DNA from: Phycisphaeraceae bacterium
GTDB lineage: Bacteria; Planctomycetota; Phycisphaerae; Phycisphaerales; SM1A02
Assembly: GCA_015709595.1 (NCBI GenBank)
Contig: CP054178.1
Coordinates: 682,001 to 746,000, forward strand
Direction of reading: 5' to 3'
DNA: 64,000 nt
In this document: one piece after another, positions 27,310 to 36,201 of the stretch
Layout: the number at the start of each line of letters is the position of its first letter
Position numbering within the stretch: position 1 is the stretch's first letter
The notes under the pieces: generated by a model
Seen by the model: the letters and a program-made list of their open reading frames with translations, nothing else
What the model was told of the DNA's origin: nothing
Databases searched by the model: none
Program-made: the position numbers and the translations under genes

Positions 27310-28506
27310 TCACCCCACCGCCGCGCACACCTTGCGGGCCGCGTCGGTCAGGTCGGTGGCCGACTGCATGGTGGGGATCTCCGATCGCGCCTCGGTGAGA
27401 ATCCGACGCGCCGCCTCGACGTTGGTGCCCTCCAGCCGCACCACGAGCGGCACCTGGAAGCCGACCTCCTTGGCGGCGTTGACGATGGCTCGCGCGATGC
27501 GGTCGCACTGCATGATGCCGCCGAAGATGTTGACCAGCACACCCCGGACGCGTGCGTCGGACAGGATGATGCGGAAGGCCTCGGTCACCGCCTCTTCGGT
27601 GGCGCCGCCGCCCACGTCCAGGAAGTTGGCCGGCTCCCCCCCGTGCAGCTTGATGATGTCCATCGTGCTCATCGCCAGCCCGGCCCCGTTGACGAGGCAG
27701 CCGATGTTGCCATCCAGCGCCACGTACGACAGGTCGAACTTCTTGGCCCGCATTTCCGAGGGATTCTCCTCGGTGGGGTCGAACATCGCGGCGATCTTTT
27801 TCTGCCGGAACAGGGCCGAGTCGTCAAAGTTGAACTTGGCGTCGATGGCCAGCACCTGCCCGTCCGGGTGATCCGCACCGGGCGGCGTCACCACCAGCGG
27901 GTTGATCTCCGCCAGCGAGGCGTCGGTGTCCAGAAACAGCTTCGACAGCCGCAGCATCACGTTGACGGCCTGGTTCACCTGCCTGCCCCGGAAACCGAGA
28001 CGGAAGGCGACTTCCCGCGCCTGGAACGGCTGAAGTCCCAGCAGCGGATGGAGCGGCGTCTTGATGATCGCCTGGGGGTTGCGGGCCGCCACGGCCTCGA
28101 TCTCCACGCCGCCCTCCGCCGAGGCGATGAGCGTGCTGGTGTTCCGCGCCCGATCGACCGTGATGGCCAGGTAGTACTCCTTCTGAATGTCCACCGCGCT
28201 GGCGACGAGAAGGCGCTTGACCTCCAGCCCTTCCGGCCCGGTCTGCACCGAGACCATGCGGTTGGAGAGCATGAACTTGGCGGCCTCACGGGCCTCCGCC
28301 GCGCTGGTCACGAGTTTCACGAAGCCCGCCTTGCCGCGACCGCCCGCATGGACCTGGGCCTTGATGACGACCTGCTTCGCCCCGCCGTCGAAGAGCGACT
28401 TGGCGGTGGCCTCGGCGTCGTCGACGGTCTGCACCATCGTGCCGCGGGGAACGGGAATGCCAGCCTCGGCGAGCAGGTCGCGGCCCTGGTACTCGTGGAT
28501 CTTCAT
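27310..28506 (-). CDS. sucC: Succinyl-CoA ligase (ADP-forming) subunit beta
   Basis: The 398-residue product starts with the classical [20 protein letters not shown] and has the ATP-grasp domain ([16 protein letters not shown]) and the CoA-ligase domain with [18 protein letters not shown] and [10 protein letters not shown]. With the alpha subunit it interconverts succinyl-CoA and succinate in the TCA cycle, conserving energy as ATP or GTP. The alpha subunit gene sucD, usually immediately downstream, is absent; a HAD phosphatase gene is there instead. All beta-subunit motifs look intact, so sucD is likely elsewhere in the genome. Confidence 0.95.
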   Translation of the reverse strand: MKIHEYQGRDLLAEAGIPVPRGTMVQTVDDAEATAKSLFDGGAKQVVIKAQVHAGGRGKAGFVKLVTSAAEAREAAKFMLSNRMVSVQTGPEGLEVKRLLVASAVDIQKEYYLAITVDRARNTSTLIASAEGGVEIEAVAARNPQAIIKTPLHPLLGLQPFQAREVAFRLGFRGRQVNQAVNVMLRLSKLFLDTDASLAEINPLVVTPPGADHPDGQVLAIDAKFNFDDSALFRQKKIAAMFDPTEENPSEMRAKKFDLSYVALDGNIGCLVNGAGLAMSTMDIIKLHGGEPANFLDVGGGATEEAVTEAFRIILSDARVRGVLVNIFGGIMQCDRIARAIVNAAKEVGFQVPLVVRLEGTNVEAARRILTEARSEIPTMQSATDLTDAARKVCAAVG

Positions 28507-28550
28507 GGGGCGAAAGTGTACGCCCCCAGCCGCGGCAACGTCCTTCGCCT

Positions 28551-29324
28551 CTACTCAGGAATCCGATGGATGACGTTCCCGTCCTCGTCGAGAAATTCGA
28601 GGCGCGGCGTGTCCTGGGGGTCCACGGAGAGACGGATGCGGTCGCGTCCGCGGGTGTCCTTCAGCCGCACCATCGCCGTGCGATCCTGCGACCCGACGAA
28701 CACGCGTGTCGCCCCGTAGTCGCCGCGCGCCTGGGCCTCGCGCATCTCACGCTGCATGCGGGCGCGATCCTCCGGGCCGGCTTCCGAAAGGCGGCGTCGA
28801 AGATCCAGCACATCAAGGATGTCCGGCTTGACGGGACGATCCACCACGTACAGCCCGCTGCTTCGATTCGTTCCGTTGTCCGCGTAGGACAGGAACACCA
28901 CCTGGTCGTTCTGATACTGATCGAAGGAGAACCCGGCGCTGGCGCTGTATCCGCCCTGCTCGCCGGAGCGCGTCGAGTAGGTCAGCCCGCCGCACTCATC
29001 GCCGTTGTGATTGAAGAACAGCATGCCCGGCCCGCGCGTGCCCGTGCGGCCCGTGTCGTGCTCCTTCCCCCCCATGATCACGTCCGGCAGTCGCGGCCTG
29101 TTGGCAAGAACCAGCGCCAGCCGTCCATCGGGCTCGACGATGTTCAATCGCTCCACGTCGATCTCGGTGAAGCGCGGCCGGGCTTCCTGGGGCGGGTTCT
29201 GCAGCGCGGTGAGGCATGCCACGCCGCCGGTCAGCAACGCCAGCATGGTGAGCCGTCGCGATCGCGCGGCACGGCGCTCCAGTTCTCGAATGCGGGATTC
29301 GAGCTGAGAAACATGATCCTGCAT
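28551..29324 (-). CDS. Unknown membrane-anchored protein with N-terminal coiled coil
   Basis: The start is ATG 29324, with AAGGAG six bases upstream, giving 257 residues. Residues 1-22 form a short coiled coil (QLESRIRELERRAARSRR), followed by a single membrane segment (LTMLALLTGGVACLTAL). The remaining domain is beta-rich: PDGRLALVLANRPRLPD, an FFNHNGDECGGL segment and a near-repeat at the end, RDRIRLSVDPQDTPRLEFLD. These suggest a beta-propeller or jelly-roll-like outer domain. I do not know a family. It is downstream of the PH-domain gene and may be cotranscribed with it. Confidence 0.65.
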   Translation of the reverse strand: MQDHVSQLESRIRELERRAARSRRLTMLALLTGGVACLTALQNPPQEARPRFTEIDVERLNIVEPDGRLALVLANRPRLPDVIMGGKEHDTGRTGTRGPGMLFFNHNGDECGGLTYSTRSGEQGGYSASAGFSFDQYQNDQVVFLSYADNGTNRSSGLYVVDRPVKPDILDVLDLRRRLSEAGPEDRARMQREMREAQARGDYGATRVFVGSQDRTAMVRLKDTRGRDRIRLSVDPQDTPRLEFLDEDGNVIHRIPE

Positions 29325-29362
29325 GGCTGGCTCCTTCCTCGATTCCAGGACGGACACGGGAA

Positions 29363-30010
29363 TCACATCTTCCGATACCGATCGATCACTTCCTTCACCC
29401 GGTGCGGCGCGGGGATGTCCTGAATCTGGATTTCAATGCCGTCCTGACCCGCGCTGTCGATGCCAATGTAGCCCACGTTGAAGACGCGCTGCAGCACGTT
29501 CTGACGGATGTCCACGCTGCGCACGTGGTCGTGCAGCACTTCCGTGGTGTGGCGACGGATGATGCCCTCGTGCCGGATGGTGCGCTTGTTGGTGATGCGC
29601 ACCTTCATCCACATGGTCGTCGCCAGCCACCAGTAACCCCACCACAGCACGCCGCCGACCAGCGCCGCCAGACCCAGATAGAACAGGAACGCTCCCTTGT
29701 CCCACCCCTTGGCCCAGATCGCGGCCGCCAGTCCGCCCAGCGCCAGCAGAATGATGAGCGAGTAGCGCAGCGGATGCGCCCGGAACATGGCGGGGCGGAT
29801 GATGCAGATCTCCTGCTCGCCCGCGGCCGCGGAACCAGCCGCCGCGCTCTTGCCCGGCGTGGAGGAGGTCGGCGCCGCACCCGCGGGCATCGACGCCTGA
29901 GGCACGCGGTTCACGTCGCCGCAGTGGGGACAGGACACCTTTCCGCCCGCCTCGGCGTCGGATACTTCAAAGGTCTTCTCGCAGTTGTCGCACTGGATGG
30001 TGATCATCAT
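29363..30010 (-). CDS. Membrane protein with zinc ribbon and bacterial PH (bPH2) domain
   Basis: The 215-residue product starts MMITIQCDNC; a second ATG at 30007 has better spacing from AGGAG. Residues 3-30 form a zinc ribbon with two CxxC pairs (CDNC, CPHC). An Ala/Ser linker follows, then two membrane helices (about 90-140), and the bPH2 domain with MKVRITNKRTI, HDHVRSVDI and FNVGYIGIDSAG. The bPH2 domain in YdbS/YdbT-like proteins is of unknown molecular role, probably at the membrane surface. It lies at the downstream end of the exopolysaccharide region. Confidence 0.8.
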   Translation of the reverse strand: MMITIQCDNCEKTFEVSDAEAGGKVSCPHCGDVNRVPQASMPAGAAPTSSTPGKSAAAGSAAAGEQEICIIRPAMFRAHPLRYSLIILLALGGLAAAIWAKGWDKGAFLFYLGLAALVGGVLWWGYWWLATTMWMKVRITNKRTIRHEGIIRRHTTEVLHDHVRSVDIRQNVLQRVFNVGYIGIDSAGQDGIEIQIQDIPAPHRVKEVIDRYRKM

Positions 30011-30088
30011 CGGCTCCTGTCGAGAGGCAGGGTACTCTACTCGCCAGCCGCGTTGTACGGGAATCATCCGCCGGCTTCCACCCGGCGT

Positions 30089-30961
30089 TCATCGCAGGCG
30101 TCGGACGATCTCCATCACCTGCCCCGCATACCCCCGCCCGAACAGGTTGAGGTGATTGAGCAGGTGGTACAACTGGTAGACCGCGATCCGCGTGTCAACG
30201 TCTTCATGGTCATCCACGCATTGCGCGTAGGCGTCAAGGCACGCAGGGGGAAACCCGCCGAACAGCCGCATCATGGCGATGTCGGCCCATCCATCGCCGA
30301 CCGATGGGGCGGGATCAATCACCGCCACGCGCTCGTCGAGCGTCGGCAGCGCGTTGCCGGACCACAGATCCCCGTGCAGCAGGGCGGGGCATGGACGGCG
30401 CGGCAGCAGGTGGTCCAGTCGATCCAGAAGGTGACGCAGTTCGACGACTTCATTCGCAAGCAGCAGCCCCGCCGCGTCAGCCCGCTCAATCTGAAACCCC
30501 AGGCGATGCCGGCGATTGAACTCCACCCAGTCGTCGCACCAGGCGTTGGGTTGCGGCGTCAGACCCAGGTGATTGTCGATGTGGAACCCATAACGCTCGC
30601 CTGCCGGAGACTGATGCAGGGCGGCCAGTTCCTCGCCGAGCCGTCGCCACGACCGTTCGGTCGCCGGTGCGGGTGGCACATACGTCATCAGCAGCGCCGC
30701 GGCGTCGCCATCTTCCCACACGCCCAGGGACTGGGGAACCGGAATCGTCCTCGTCGCCGCCAGGGCGTTCAAGCCCAGTGCTTCCTCGTGGAAGAGCGGC
30801 GCCGCCTCGCGGCCGCACTTCACCACCAGCGTGTCGCCTCCTCGCAACGTCACGAGAGTCGCCTGATGAATGCATCCCCCCGACAGCGGCCTGAGCGACT
30901 CGATCGGCTCGGAGCGCCCGATCGACCGCAGCGCCGGTGCGATGACCTGGCGGCCCGCCAC
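30089..30961 (-). CDS. Fructosamine/ribulosamine-3-kinase family protein
   Basis: The 290-residue enzyme has the aminoglycoside-phosphotransferase-like fold: PLSGGCIHQATLV near the N-terminus, LVVKCG with the ATP-binding lysine, and the catalytic loop LLHGDLWSGN followed by AVIDPAPSVGDG. The FN3K-type markers GFHIDNHLG and W-x-x-F (WVEF) are present. Members phosphorylate sugar adducts on protein amines at O3, which makes the adduct unstable and repairs glycated proteins. The GTG start is directly adjacent to the stop of the preceding phosphatase gene. FN3K and low-molecular-weight phosphatase genes are known neighbours, and together can remove ribose-5-phosphate-derived adducts. Confidence 0.85.
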   Translation of the reverse strand: MAGRQVIAPALRSIGRSEPIESLRPLSGGCIHQATLVTLRGGDTLVVKCGREAAPLFHEEALGLNALAATRTIPVPQSLGVWEDGDAAALLMTYVPPAPATERSWRRLGEELAALHQSPAGERYGFHIDNHLGLTPQPNAWCDDWVEFNRRHRLGFQIERADAAGLLLANEVVELRHLLDRLDHLLPRRPCPALLHGDLWSGNALPTLDERVAVIDPAPSVGDGWADIAMMRLFGGFPPACLDAYAQCVDDHEDVDTRIAVYQLYHLLNHLNLFGRGYAGQVMEIVRRLR

Positions 30962-31444
30962 CTACGTCTGCTCCGATCGCAGCAGGCGCTCCAGCAACGC
31001 CTCGCAGCCGGAATCAATGAGCTGAAAGACCGTCTCAAATCCCTCCGGCCCGCCGTAATAGGGGTCCGGCACCTCGATCAGGCGGGTGGAGTCGTCATCC
31101 TCCAGCAGCAGGCGCACACGTTCCGGGGGGCATCCGCGCTCGATCAGCGTTTCGCGGTTGGATTCATCCATGGCGACGAGGTGATGAAACCGCTGGAAGT
31201 CGTCGCGCGTCACCTGCCTGGCGCGGCTGGGCAGCACGATGCCCCGCTTCTTCGCCACGGCGATGGCCCGCGGGTCGGGCGTCTCCCCCGCGTGCCACCC
31301 GCCCGTTCCCGCCGAATCGACGCGGAATCGAGACGCCACGCCGCGTGCGTTGATCTTGTGCAGGAAGACCCCCTCCGCCAGCGGACTGCGGCAGATGTTG
31401 CCCAGGCACACGAACAGCACGCCGATTCGGTCGGTGGGATGCAT
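30962..31444 (-). CDS. Low-molecular-weight protein-tyrosine-phosphatase family protein
   Basis: The signature loop VCLGNICRSPLAEG (C-x5-R-S) lies at the N-terminus with the nucleophilic cysteine, and the general-acid aspartate is in VPDPYYGG near residue 125. The 160-residue length is normal. Two roles are possible. As a Wzb-type phosphatase it would dephosphorylate the tyrosine-rich Wzc-like protein encoded two genes upstream. As a sugar-phosphate phosphatase it would prepare substrates for the adjacent fructosamine-kinase-like enzyme. The stop codon touches the start of the kinase gene, so co-expression with it is certain. Confidence 0.9.
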   Translation of the reverse strand: MHPTDRIGVLFVCLGNICRSPLAEGVFLHKINARGVASRFRVDSAGTGGWHAGETPDPRAIAVAKKRGIVLPSRARQVTRDDFQRFHHLVAMDESNRETLIERGCPPERVRLLLEDDDSTRLIEVPDPYYGGPEGFETVFQLIDSGCEALLERLLRSEQT

Positions 31445-31487
31445 CGCGACGATTGTTGACGGGCGCCGGGGTTCGGGCGAGCGACAA

Positions 31488-32885
31488 TCACGGCGCGGCG
31501 GACTTGGAGGCGGGAGTCACGGGCTGCATGGGCGTCTCGGGCGCTCGAGGCCTCGCCGCGTCGCCGTTCGCCTGGCCGAGGCGGGCGGCCCGCTGCCTGA
31601 GCCGTTCGGTCTCCGCCTGGAACTCCGCTCGACGCGCCGCCTTGAACGCGAACACGCCGATCGAGCCGAAGAGCACGATGGCGATGGCGTAGATGACCCG
31701 CACGCGCAGCTCGGTGTGGATGATCAGGTACGCCAGCGTGACGCCCACCACGGCGAACAGCACGCCGATGGCGTACAGGGCGAACACGGCCTTCTTGACG
31801 CTGCCCAGCCCCCGGCGCAGCTGGTGGTGAATGTGCTGGTCGTCCGCGCTGGACATGGGTCGGCCGCTGAGCTTGCGCCGCACGATCGCCAGCACCGTGT
31901 CCATGATGGGAATGGCGAAGACGATCAACCCGGCGAAGACCAGCGGCGTCTGGCCCGTGTGCCCCAGCATCAGGATGATGACCACGCTCACGTAACCCAG
32001 CAGCAGCGACCCGCAGTCGCCCAGGAAGATGGTGGCCGGATTGAAGTTGTGGGGCAGGAAGCCCAGCACCGCGCCCAGCAGCGCGAAGCACAGCGCCACC
32101 CGCGCCCCGGCCAGCGTCGGCTCACTGCCGGTGGGGGCCTCCTTCACCGCCATCAGAATGCTGACGGCCAGCAGACCGATCGCCACGATGGCGATCAACC
32201 CCGAAAGCAGCCCGTCCAGGCCGTCCACCAGATTGGCGGCGTTGCACCCGCCCAGCACGAAGATGGCGATGATCGCCGTGCCGACCCAGTAGTAGAGGTC
32301 GCCGTTGGTGATGGGCATCCACTCGATGGCGAACAGCGCCGCCTCGGGGGCGTTGTTTCCGCCGATGGAGGCCACGATCGGCTTGAGAGCGCCCTCGGCC
32401 ACGCGCACGCCCACATCCTCGATGGCCAGGGCCGCCGCCGCCACGAGCTGCCCGGCGATCTTCAGCCGCGGATCCCACTTCCAGATGTCATCCGCCAGCC
32501 CGGTGACCGTGATGGCGACGATGCCGATCAGAATCGAGAGGGGAATGGGCTGATACTGGGGCTGAGCGCCCCCGATGGGCAGGTAACTGAACGCCACGGC
32601 GATCAGCAGCCCCAGAAACACCGCGATGCCGCCGAGGTACGCCACGGGATACGGATGCTGCTTTCGACCCGCGTCGGGATGATCCACGATGTCCGCCGAA
32701 ATGGCCGCGCGACGCACCAGCGGCGTCACCAGCAACGTCACCACGAATGCGACGATGAAGAGCAGCGAGTAACTGTTGAGAAAGCCCATGACCGACGCGA
32801 CGAACGGCGACTCGGCCGCCTCGCTCCCCGACAGGTCGGGCTCGCGCAGCACCTCCGGACCGGCCTGGGCCAGCAGCGCGATCAT
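31488..32885 (-). CDS. Undecaprenyl-phosphate N-acetylglucosaminyl/hexosaminyl-1-phosphate transferase, WecA/TagO type
   Basis: The multi-pass membrane protein of 465 residues belongs to the MraY/WecA family: VDHPDAGRKQHPYPVAYLGG near the start, the Asp pair in GLADDIWKWD, NLVDGLDGL, FLGDCGSLLLG, and the late basic-loop histidines DDQHIHHQL. It would transfer a sugar-1-phosphate from a UDP-sugar to undecaprenyl phosphate. A charged C-terminal tail of about 65 residues is extra. The start overlaps the stop of the epimerase gene by four bases (ATGA). A WbaP-type enzyme in the same locus suggests two lipid-linked initiation routes. Confidence 0.9.
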   Translation of the reverse strand: MIALLAQAGPEVLREPDLSGSEAAESPFVASVMGFLNSYSLLFIVAFVVTLLVTPLVRRAAISADIVDHPDAGRKQHPYPVAYLGGIAVFLGLLIAVAFSYLPIGGAQPQYQPIPLSILIGIVAITVTGLADDIWKWDPRLKIAGQLVAAAALAIEDVGVRVAEGALKPIVASIGGNNAPEAALFAIEWMPITNGDLYYWVGTAIIAIFVLGGCNAANLVDGLDGLLSGLIAIVAIGLLAVSILMAVKEAPTGSEPTLAGARVALCFALLGAVLGFLPHNFNPATIFLGDCGSLLLGYVSVVIILMLGHTGQTPLVFAGLIVFAIPIMDTVLAIVRRKLSGRPMSSADDQHIHHQLRRGLGSVKKAVFALYAIGVLFAVVGVTLAYLIIHTELRVRVIYAIAIVLFGSIGVFAFKAARRAEFQAETERLRQRAARLGQANGDAARPRAPETPMQPVTPASKSAAP

Positions 32886-33898
32886 GGCGTCACCGCCTCC
32901 CGCGCACGATCGACCGGCCCCGTCATCTCGCGGGCCAGGTCGCGGATCGTCTGCTCGAGCGGAATCGCCGGGCGGAAGCCGGTGGCCTGACGCAGCCGGG
33001 TCAGGTCCGGGCGACGATGACGCAGGTCATCGAATCCCTCGCCCAGGGCTTCGGCGTAAGGCACCAGTCGAATCTCCGAACTGCTCCCCAGCGTCGATCG
33101 GACCAGGTGAGCCAGCCCGATGATCTCGATCGGCTCATCATGCCCCACGTTGAAGACTCGCCCGCGGCAGGACGGGTTGTCCAGCAGCATCGGCAGCACC
33201 TGCACCACGTCGCGCACATCGCAGAAGCAGCGCGACTGGCGACCGTCGCCATGCACCTCGATGGTCCGCCCGGCCAAAGCCGCCTCGACGAAGCGCGGTA
33301 TCACCATGCCGTAGCGGCCCACCTGGCGCGGCCCGACGGTGTTGAAGAACCGCGCGATGACCACCGGAAGCCCCCGCTGCCGGGCGTACGCCAGGCCGAG
33401 GTACTCGTCGATGGCCTTCGAGCATGCATAGGACCACCGGCTGTAGGTGGTCGGACCGTAGACGACATCGTCCTCCTCGGAGAAGACGGTCTTGGGCGAC
33501 TTGCCGTACACCTCGCTGGTGGAAGCCAGCAGGATGGGGGTGGACGCCTCGGCGGCGAAGTCCAGCACGCGCAGTGCGTCGATCACGTTGGTGCGAATGG
33601 TGTGAACCGGCTGCTCGATGACCAGCCGCACTCCCACCGCCGCGGCCAGGTGGTAGATCTCGTCGAACGCCGTGGGGTCGAGGTCGTCCATGACCTGGGC
33701 CACGTCCGCCTCGATGAACCGCACCCGATCAGGGTCACTCCGGAGCAGCGGTTCAATATTCCGGCGCCGCCCCGTCGAGAGGTTGTCGATGATGGTCACG
33801 TCCCGCCCGAGCGACAGCAGCCGCTCGGTGAGATGCGAGCCGATGAACCCCGCGCCCCCGGTCACAAGGGCCTGGCGATGTCGGCTCGATCGACCCAC
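32882..33898 (-). CDS. NAD-dependent sugar-nucleotide epimerase/dehydratase
   Basis: The extended short-chain dehydrogenase has the nucleotide-binding motif VTGGAGFIGSHL, the YHLAAAVGV segment, STSEVYGK and the catalytic Tyr-x3-Lys in YACSK, then FFNTVGPRQ and VHGDGRQSRCFCDVRD. In 338 residues it resembles UDP-glucose 4-epimerases and UDP-glucuronate decarboxylases. It supplies a modified nucleotide sugar for the polysaccharide of this locus. It starts with GTG after AGGAG (five bases) and overlaps the WecA-type gene by four bases. The exact product is not decidable from sequence alone. Confidence 0.88.
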   Translation of the reverse strand: MGRSSRHRQALVTGGAGFIGSHLTERLLSLGRDVTIIDNLSTGRRRNIEPLLRSDPDRVRFIEADVAQVMDDLDPTAFDEIYHLAAAVGVRLVIEQPVHTIRTNVIDALRVLDFAAEASTPILLASTSEVYGKSPKTVFSEEDDVVYGPTTYSRWSYACSKAIDEYLGLAYARQRGLPVVIARFFNTVGPRQVGRYGMVIPRFVEAALAGRTIEVHGDGRQSRCFCDVRDVVQVLPMLLDNPSCRGRVFNVGHDEPIEIIGLAHLVRSTLGSSSEIRLVPYAEALGEGFDDLRHRRPDLTRLRQATGFRPAIPLEQTIRDLAREMTGPVDRAREAVTP

Positions 33899-33948
33899 TC
33901 GGTCTCCTTCCCTCCCGATGCGGCTGCTGACGAATCCGGACGTTCCGG

Positions 33949-36162
33949 TCAGGAGCCGGCCTTGGAGGAATACGAGGCGATGGCGGCGTAGTTCCGCTTG
34001 AAGTAGCCGCCGGCGGTGAAACGAGGCCGGTTCAGCACCACGCCCAGCAGTTCGCTGGAGGCGCCGTTGAACTGGCTGACGAGTCGGGCCACCAGCCCGC
34101 GCTGCTCCTGGTTGGCGCGCACCACGAGCACCGAGGCGTCGGTCTTGCCGGCCAGCACCAGGGCCTCACCCGCCACCACGGCCGGGGGCGCGTCGATGAC
34201 GATGAAGTCGTACCGGGTGCGCAGCTCCGCCAGCAGCGACTCGAATCGCCCGTCCACCAGTCGCTCGAAGATGCGGCTGCCGGGCGTGCCGGGGCCCATC
34301 ACGTCGATTCCGCCGCCGATCGACTGGATGACCGAGGCGGGCTGCTGCGAGCCGTTGAGCACGTCGCCCAGCCCCGCCTGATCGGCGGCCGAGCCGCCCA
34401 GCGCCTTGATCAGGCCCGGACGGCGGAAGTTGGCGTCGATCGCCAGCACGCGCCGACCGCCCGCGCTGATGAACGCGGCCAGGTTGGTGACCACCGTGGT
34501 GGTGCCGGCGCCGGGCAGCCCGCCAGCCACCACCAGCGTCTGGTGGCCGTTGCGGTCCATCGCCCGCATGATGGGCGTGCAGGTCTGCCGGTACGACTCC
34601 GCGATGACGCTGCGCGGCTGGTCGCGCAGGGCCAGCTCCGCCTTGTCGATGCGGGTGGGGTCATCCTGCAGGTCGGGCACCACGCCCAGCACGCGCACGC
34701 CCGGCACGATGGCCAGGTCGCTGGCGCTCTTGACGCGCTTGTCCGTCAGTTCGCGCAGGAACAGCAGGCCCGTCACCAGCCCCACGCTCAGCAGCGTACA
34801 CAGCGGGATGAGAATGATCGGCTCGGGCGGGAACGACTTCTCGCGCGGCTCCTGCGCCTGGGTGAGCACCCGGACGCGCTCCGCCGCCGCCCGCTGACGC
34901 AGGCGGTTGATGTCGGCGATGGCCACCAGCGTGCGCTCCAGTTCCGCCTGCACCTGGTTGCGGCGCTGCTCGAGCGCCTGGTACTCCGCCACCTTGCCGG
35001 CCAGTTCCTTCAGCGCGGCGTCCTTGTCCGCCTGACGCTTGAGCAGTTCATCCAGCAGCTGCTGGGTGGACTCGATCTGGTTGGCCAGCTGCTTGATCTG
35101 GGCGTTGAGGTTCCGCTGGATGACCTCGTTGATGCGTCGGTCGCGCTCCTCCTCGGCCACCCGCAGACGCACTTCCATCTCACGCAGGTTGCGATGCTCC
35201 GGGCCGTACAGCGCCAGCGTCAGTCCCTGCTCGATGCGCATGTCGGTCACGCGCTGAATGAGCAGCTGCACCGAGCGGTCGTTCTCCGCCAGGGCGCGAT
35301 CCTCCGCGGAAGGGTCCAGCGTGCCCTGCAGTTTCAGGGACGTCTGCTGGTACAGCGAACCCAGCTGGGTCAGGTTCGAGCGGGTCTGCGCCACCTGCGT
35401 GTTCAGACCGTTCACCTCCAGCTGCAGCGGGTGGCTGCGCAGATCCGCCAGCGTGAAGATGTTGTGCTCGCTGACGAAGCGGTTGATGTCCGCCGCCAGC
35501 GACGCCTGCTGCCGCAGGTACTCCGACTCCTGGTTCTTGAACGTGCGCAGGTCGTTGTTGAACTCCTGATCGCGCATCTGGTCGCGCAGGGTCTTGTACG
35601 TGCGATGAATGCGGTTGAGCACGACGGGCACGTCGCGACGGTCGCGCGTGGACCACTTCACCTCGAACAGGTTGGTGTCGGTGATGTACGTCGCCGTGAC
35701 GCTCTCGATCAGGTCGTCCACCGCCTCGGGAACCAGGAAGGCGCCGTTGGCGTCGCGGAACTTCCGCGCCCACGTGGTGTTCTGCACGTCGGGGTCGTTG
35801 ACCGCGTCGGTGAGCACCTGGCGGCTGAGAATGAAGGCGATCTCGGTGCGCGCCAGGCGGATGACCACGTCATCGCGGTCCAGGTCGCTCGGCGTGGCCT
35901 GGTTGGCGTCCTTCAGGTTGCCCACCACCTCGAAGCGGACGATGCCGGTGTACGCCGGGAAGAACGCGCCCAGCCCGACGTACAGCCCCACGCCCAGCAG
36001 AATGCCGAACACGCCCGAGGCCACGATCGCCGTCACGTGCTTGCGCAGCACGCGGAACGGGTCCACCGGCGGGGCGGCCAGCGGCGACGCCGCGACGGAA
36101 GCGGACGAGGGCGCCCCGGCGGGGCGCTGAAAGACCTGGCGGGCGGGATTCACGGTGCTCAT
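33949..36162 (-). CDS. Wzc-like polysaccharide co-polymerase with tyrosine-kinase-type ATPase domain lacking the P-loop lysine
   Basis: The 737-residue inner-membrane protein has the Wzc plan. Helix 1 is at about 45-70, a large extracytoplasmic domain with coiled coil spans about 195-430, helix 2 is around 455-475 (IILIPLCTLLSVGLVTGLLF), and a cytoplasmic P-loop domain lies at about 535-720. Walker A' is VLAIDANFRRP and Walker B is DFIVIDAPP. Walker A reads GGLPGAGTTTVV, so the normally invariant lysine before T-T is a threonine. The C-terminal 20 residues contain a few tyrosines (KRNYAAIASY). Wzc proteins control chain length and export through cycles of tyrosine phosphorylation. Kinase activity here is doubtful. 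AGAGG lies eight bases before the ATG. Confidence 0.88.
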   Translation of the reverse strand: MSTVNPARQVFQRPAGAPSSASVAASPLAAPPVDPFRVLRKHVTAIVASGVFGILLGVGLYVGLGAFFPAYTGIVRFEVVGNLKDANQATPSDLDRDDVVIRLARTEIAFILSRQVLTDAVNDPDVQNTTWARKFRDANGAFLVPEAVDDLIESVTATYITDTNLFEVKWSTRDRRDVPVVLNRIHRTYKTLRDQMRDQEFNNDLRTFKNQESEYLRQQASLAADINRFVSEHNIFTLADLRSHPLQLEVNGLNTQVAQTRSNLTQLGSLYQQTSLKLQGTLDPSAEDRALAENDRSVQLLIQRVTDMRIEQGLTLALYGPEHRNLREMEVRLRVAEEERDRRINEVIQRNLNAQIKQLANQIESTQQLLDELLKRQADKDAALKELAGKVAEYQALEQRRNQVQAELERTLVAIADINRLRQRAAAERVRVLTQAQEPREKSFPPEPIILIPLCTLLSVGLVTGLLFLRELTDKRVKSASDLAIVPGVRVLGVVPDLQDDPTRIDKAELALRDQPRSVIAESYRQTCTPIMRAMDRNGHQTLVVAGGLPGAGTTTVVTNLAAFISAGGRRVLAIDANFRRPGLIKALGGSAADQAGLGDVLNGSQQPASVIQSIGGGIDVMGPGTPGSRIFERLVDGRFESLLAELRTRYDFIVIDAPPAVVAGEALVLAGKTDASVLVVRANQEQRGLVARLVSQFNGASSELLGVVLNRPRFTAGGYFKRNYAAIASYSSKAGS

Positions 36163-36201
36163 GGATGATTCCTCTCGTTCCGGTCTCGCCGACGGGCGGC
36201 C

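Noticed and set aside
31239-32990. Plus-strand frame (583 codons) opposite the WecA-type and phosphatase genes
   Set aside because: His/Gln/Arg/Asp-rich shadow of membrane-protein codons; the minus-strand genes have full family motifs.
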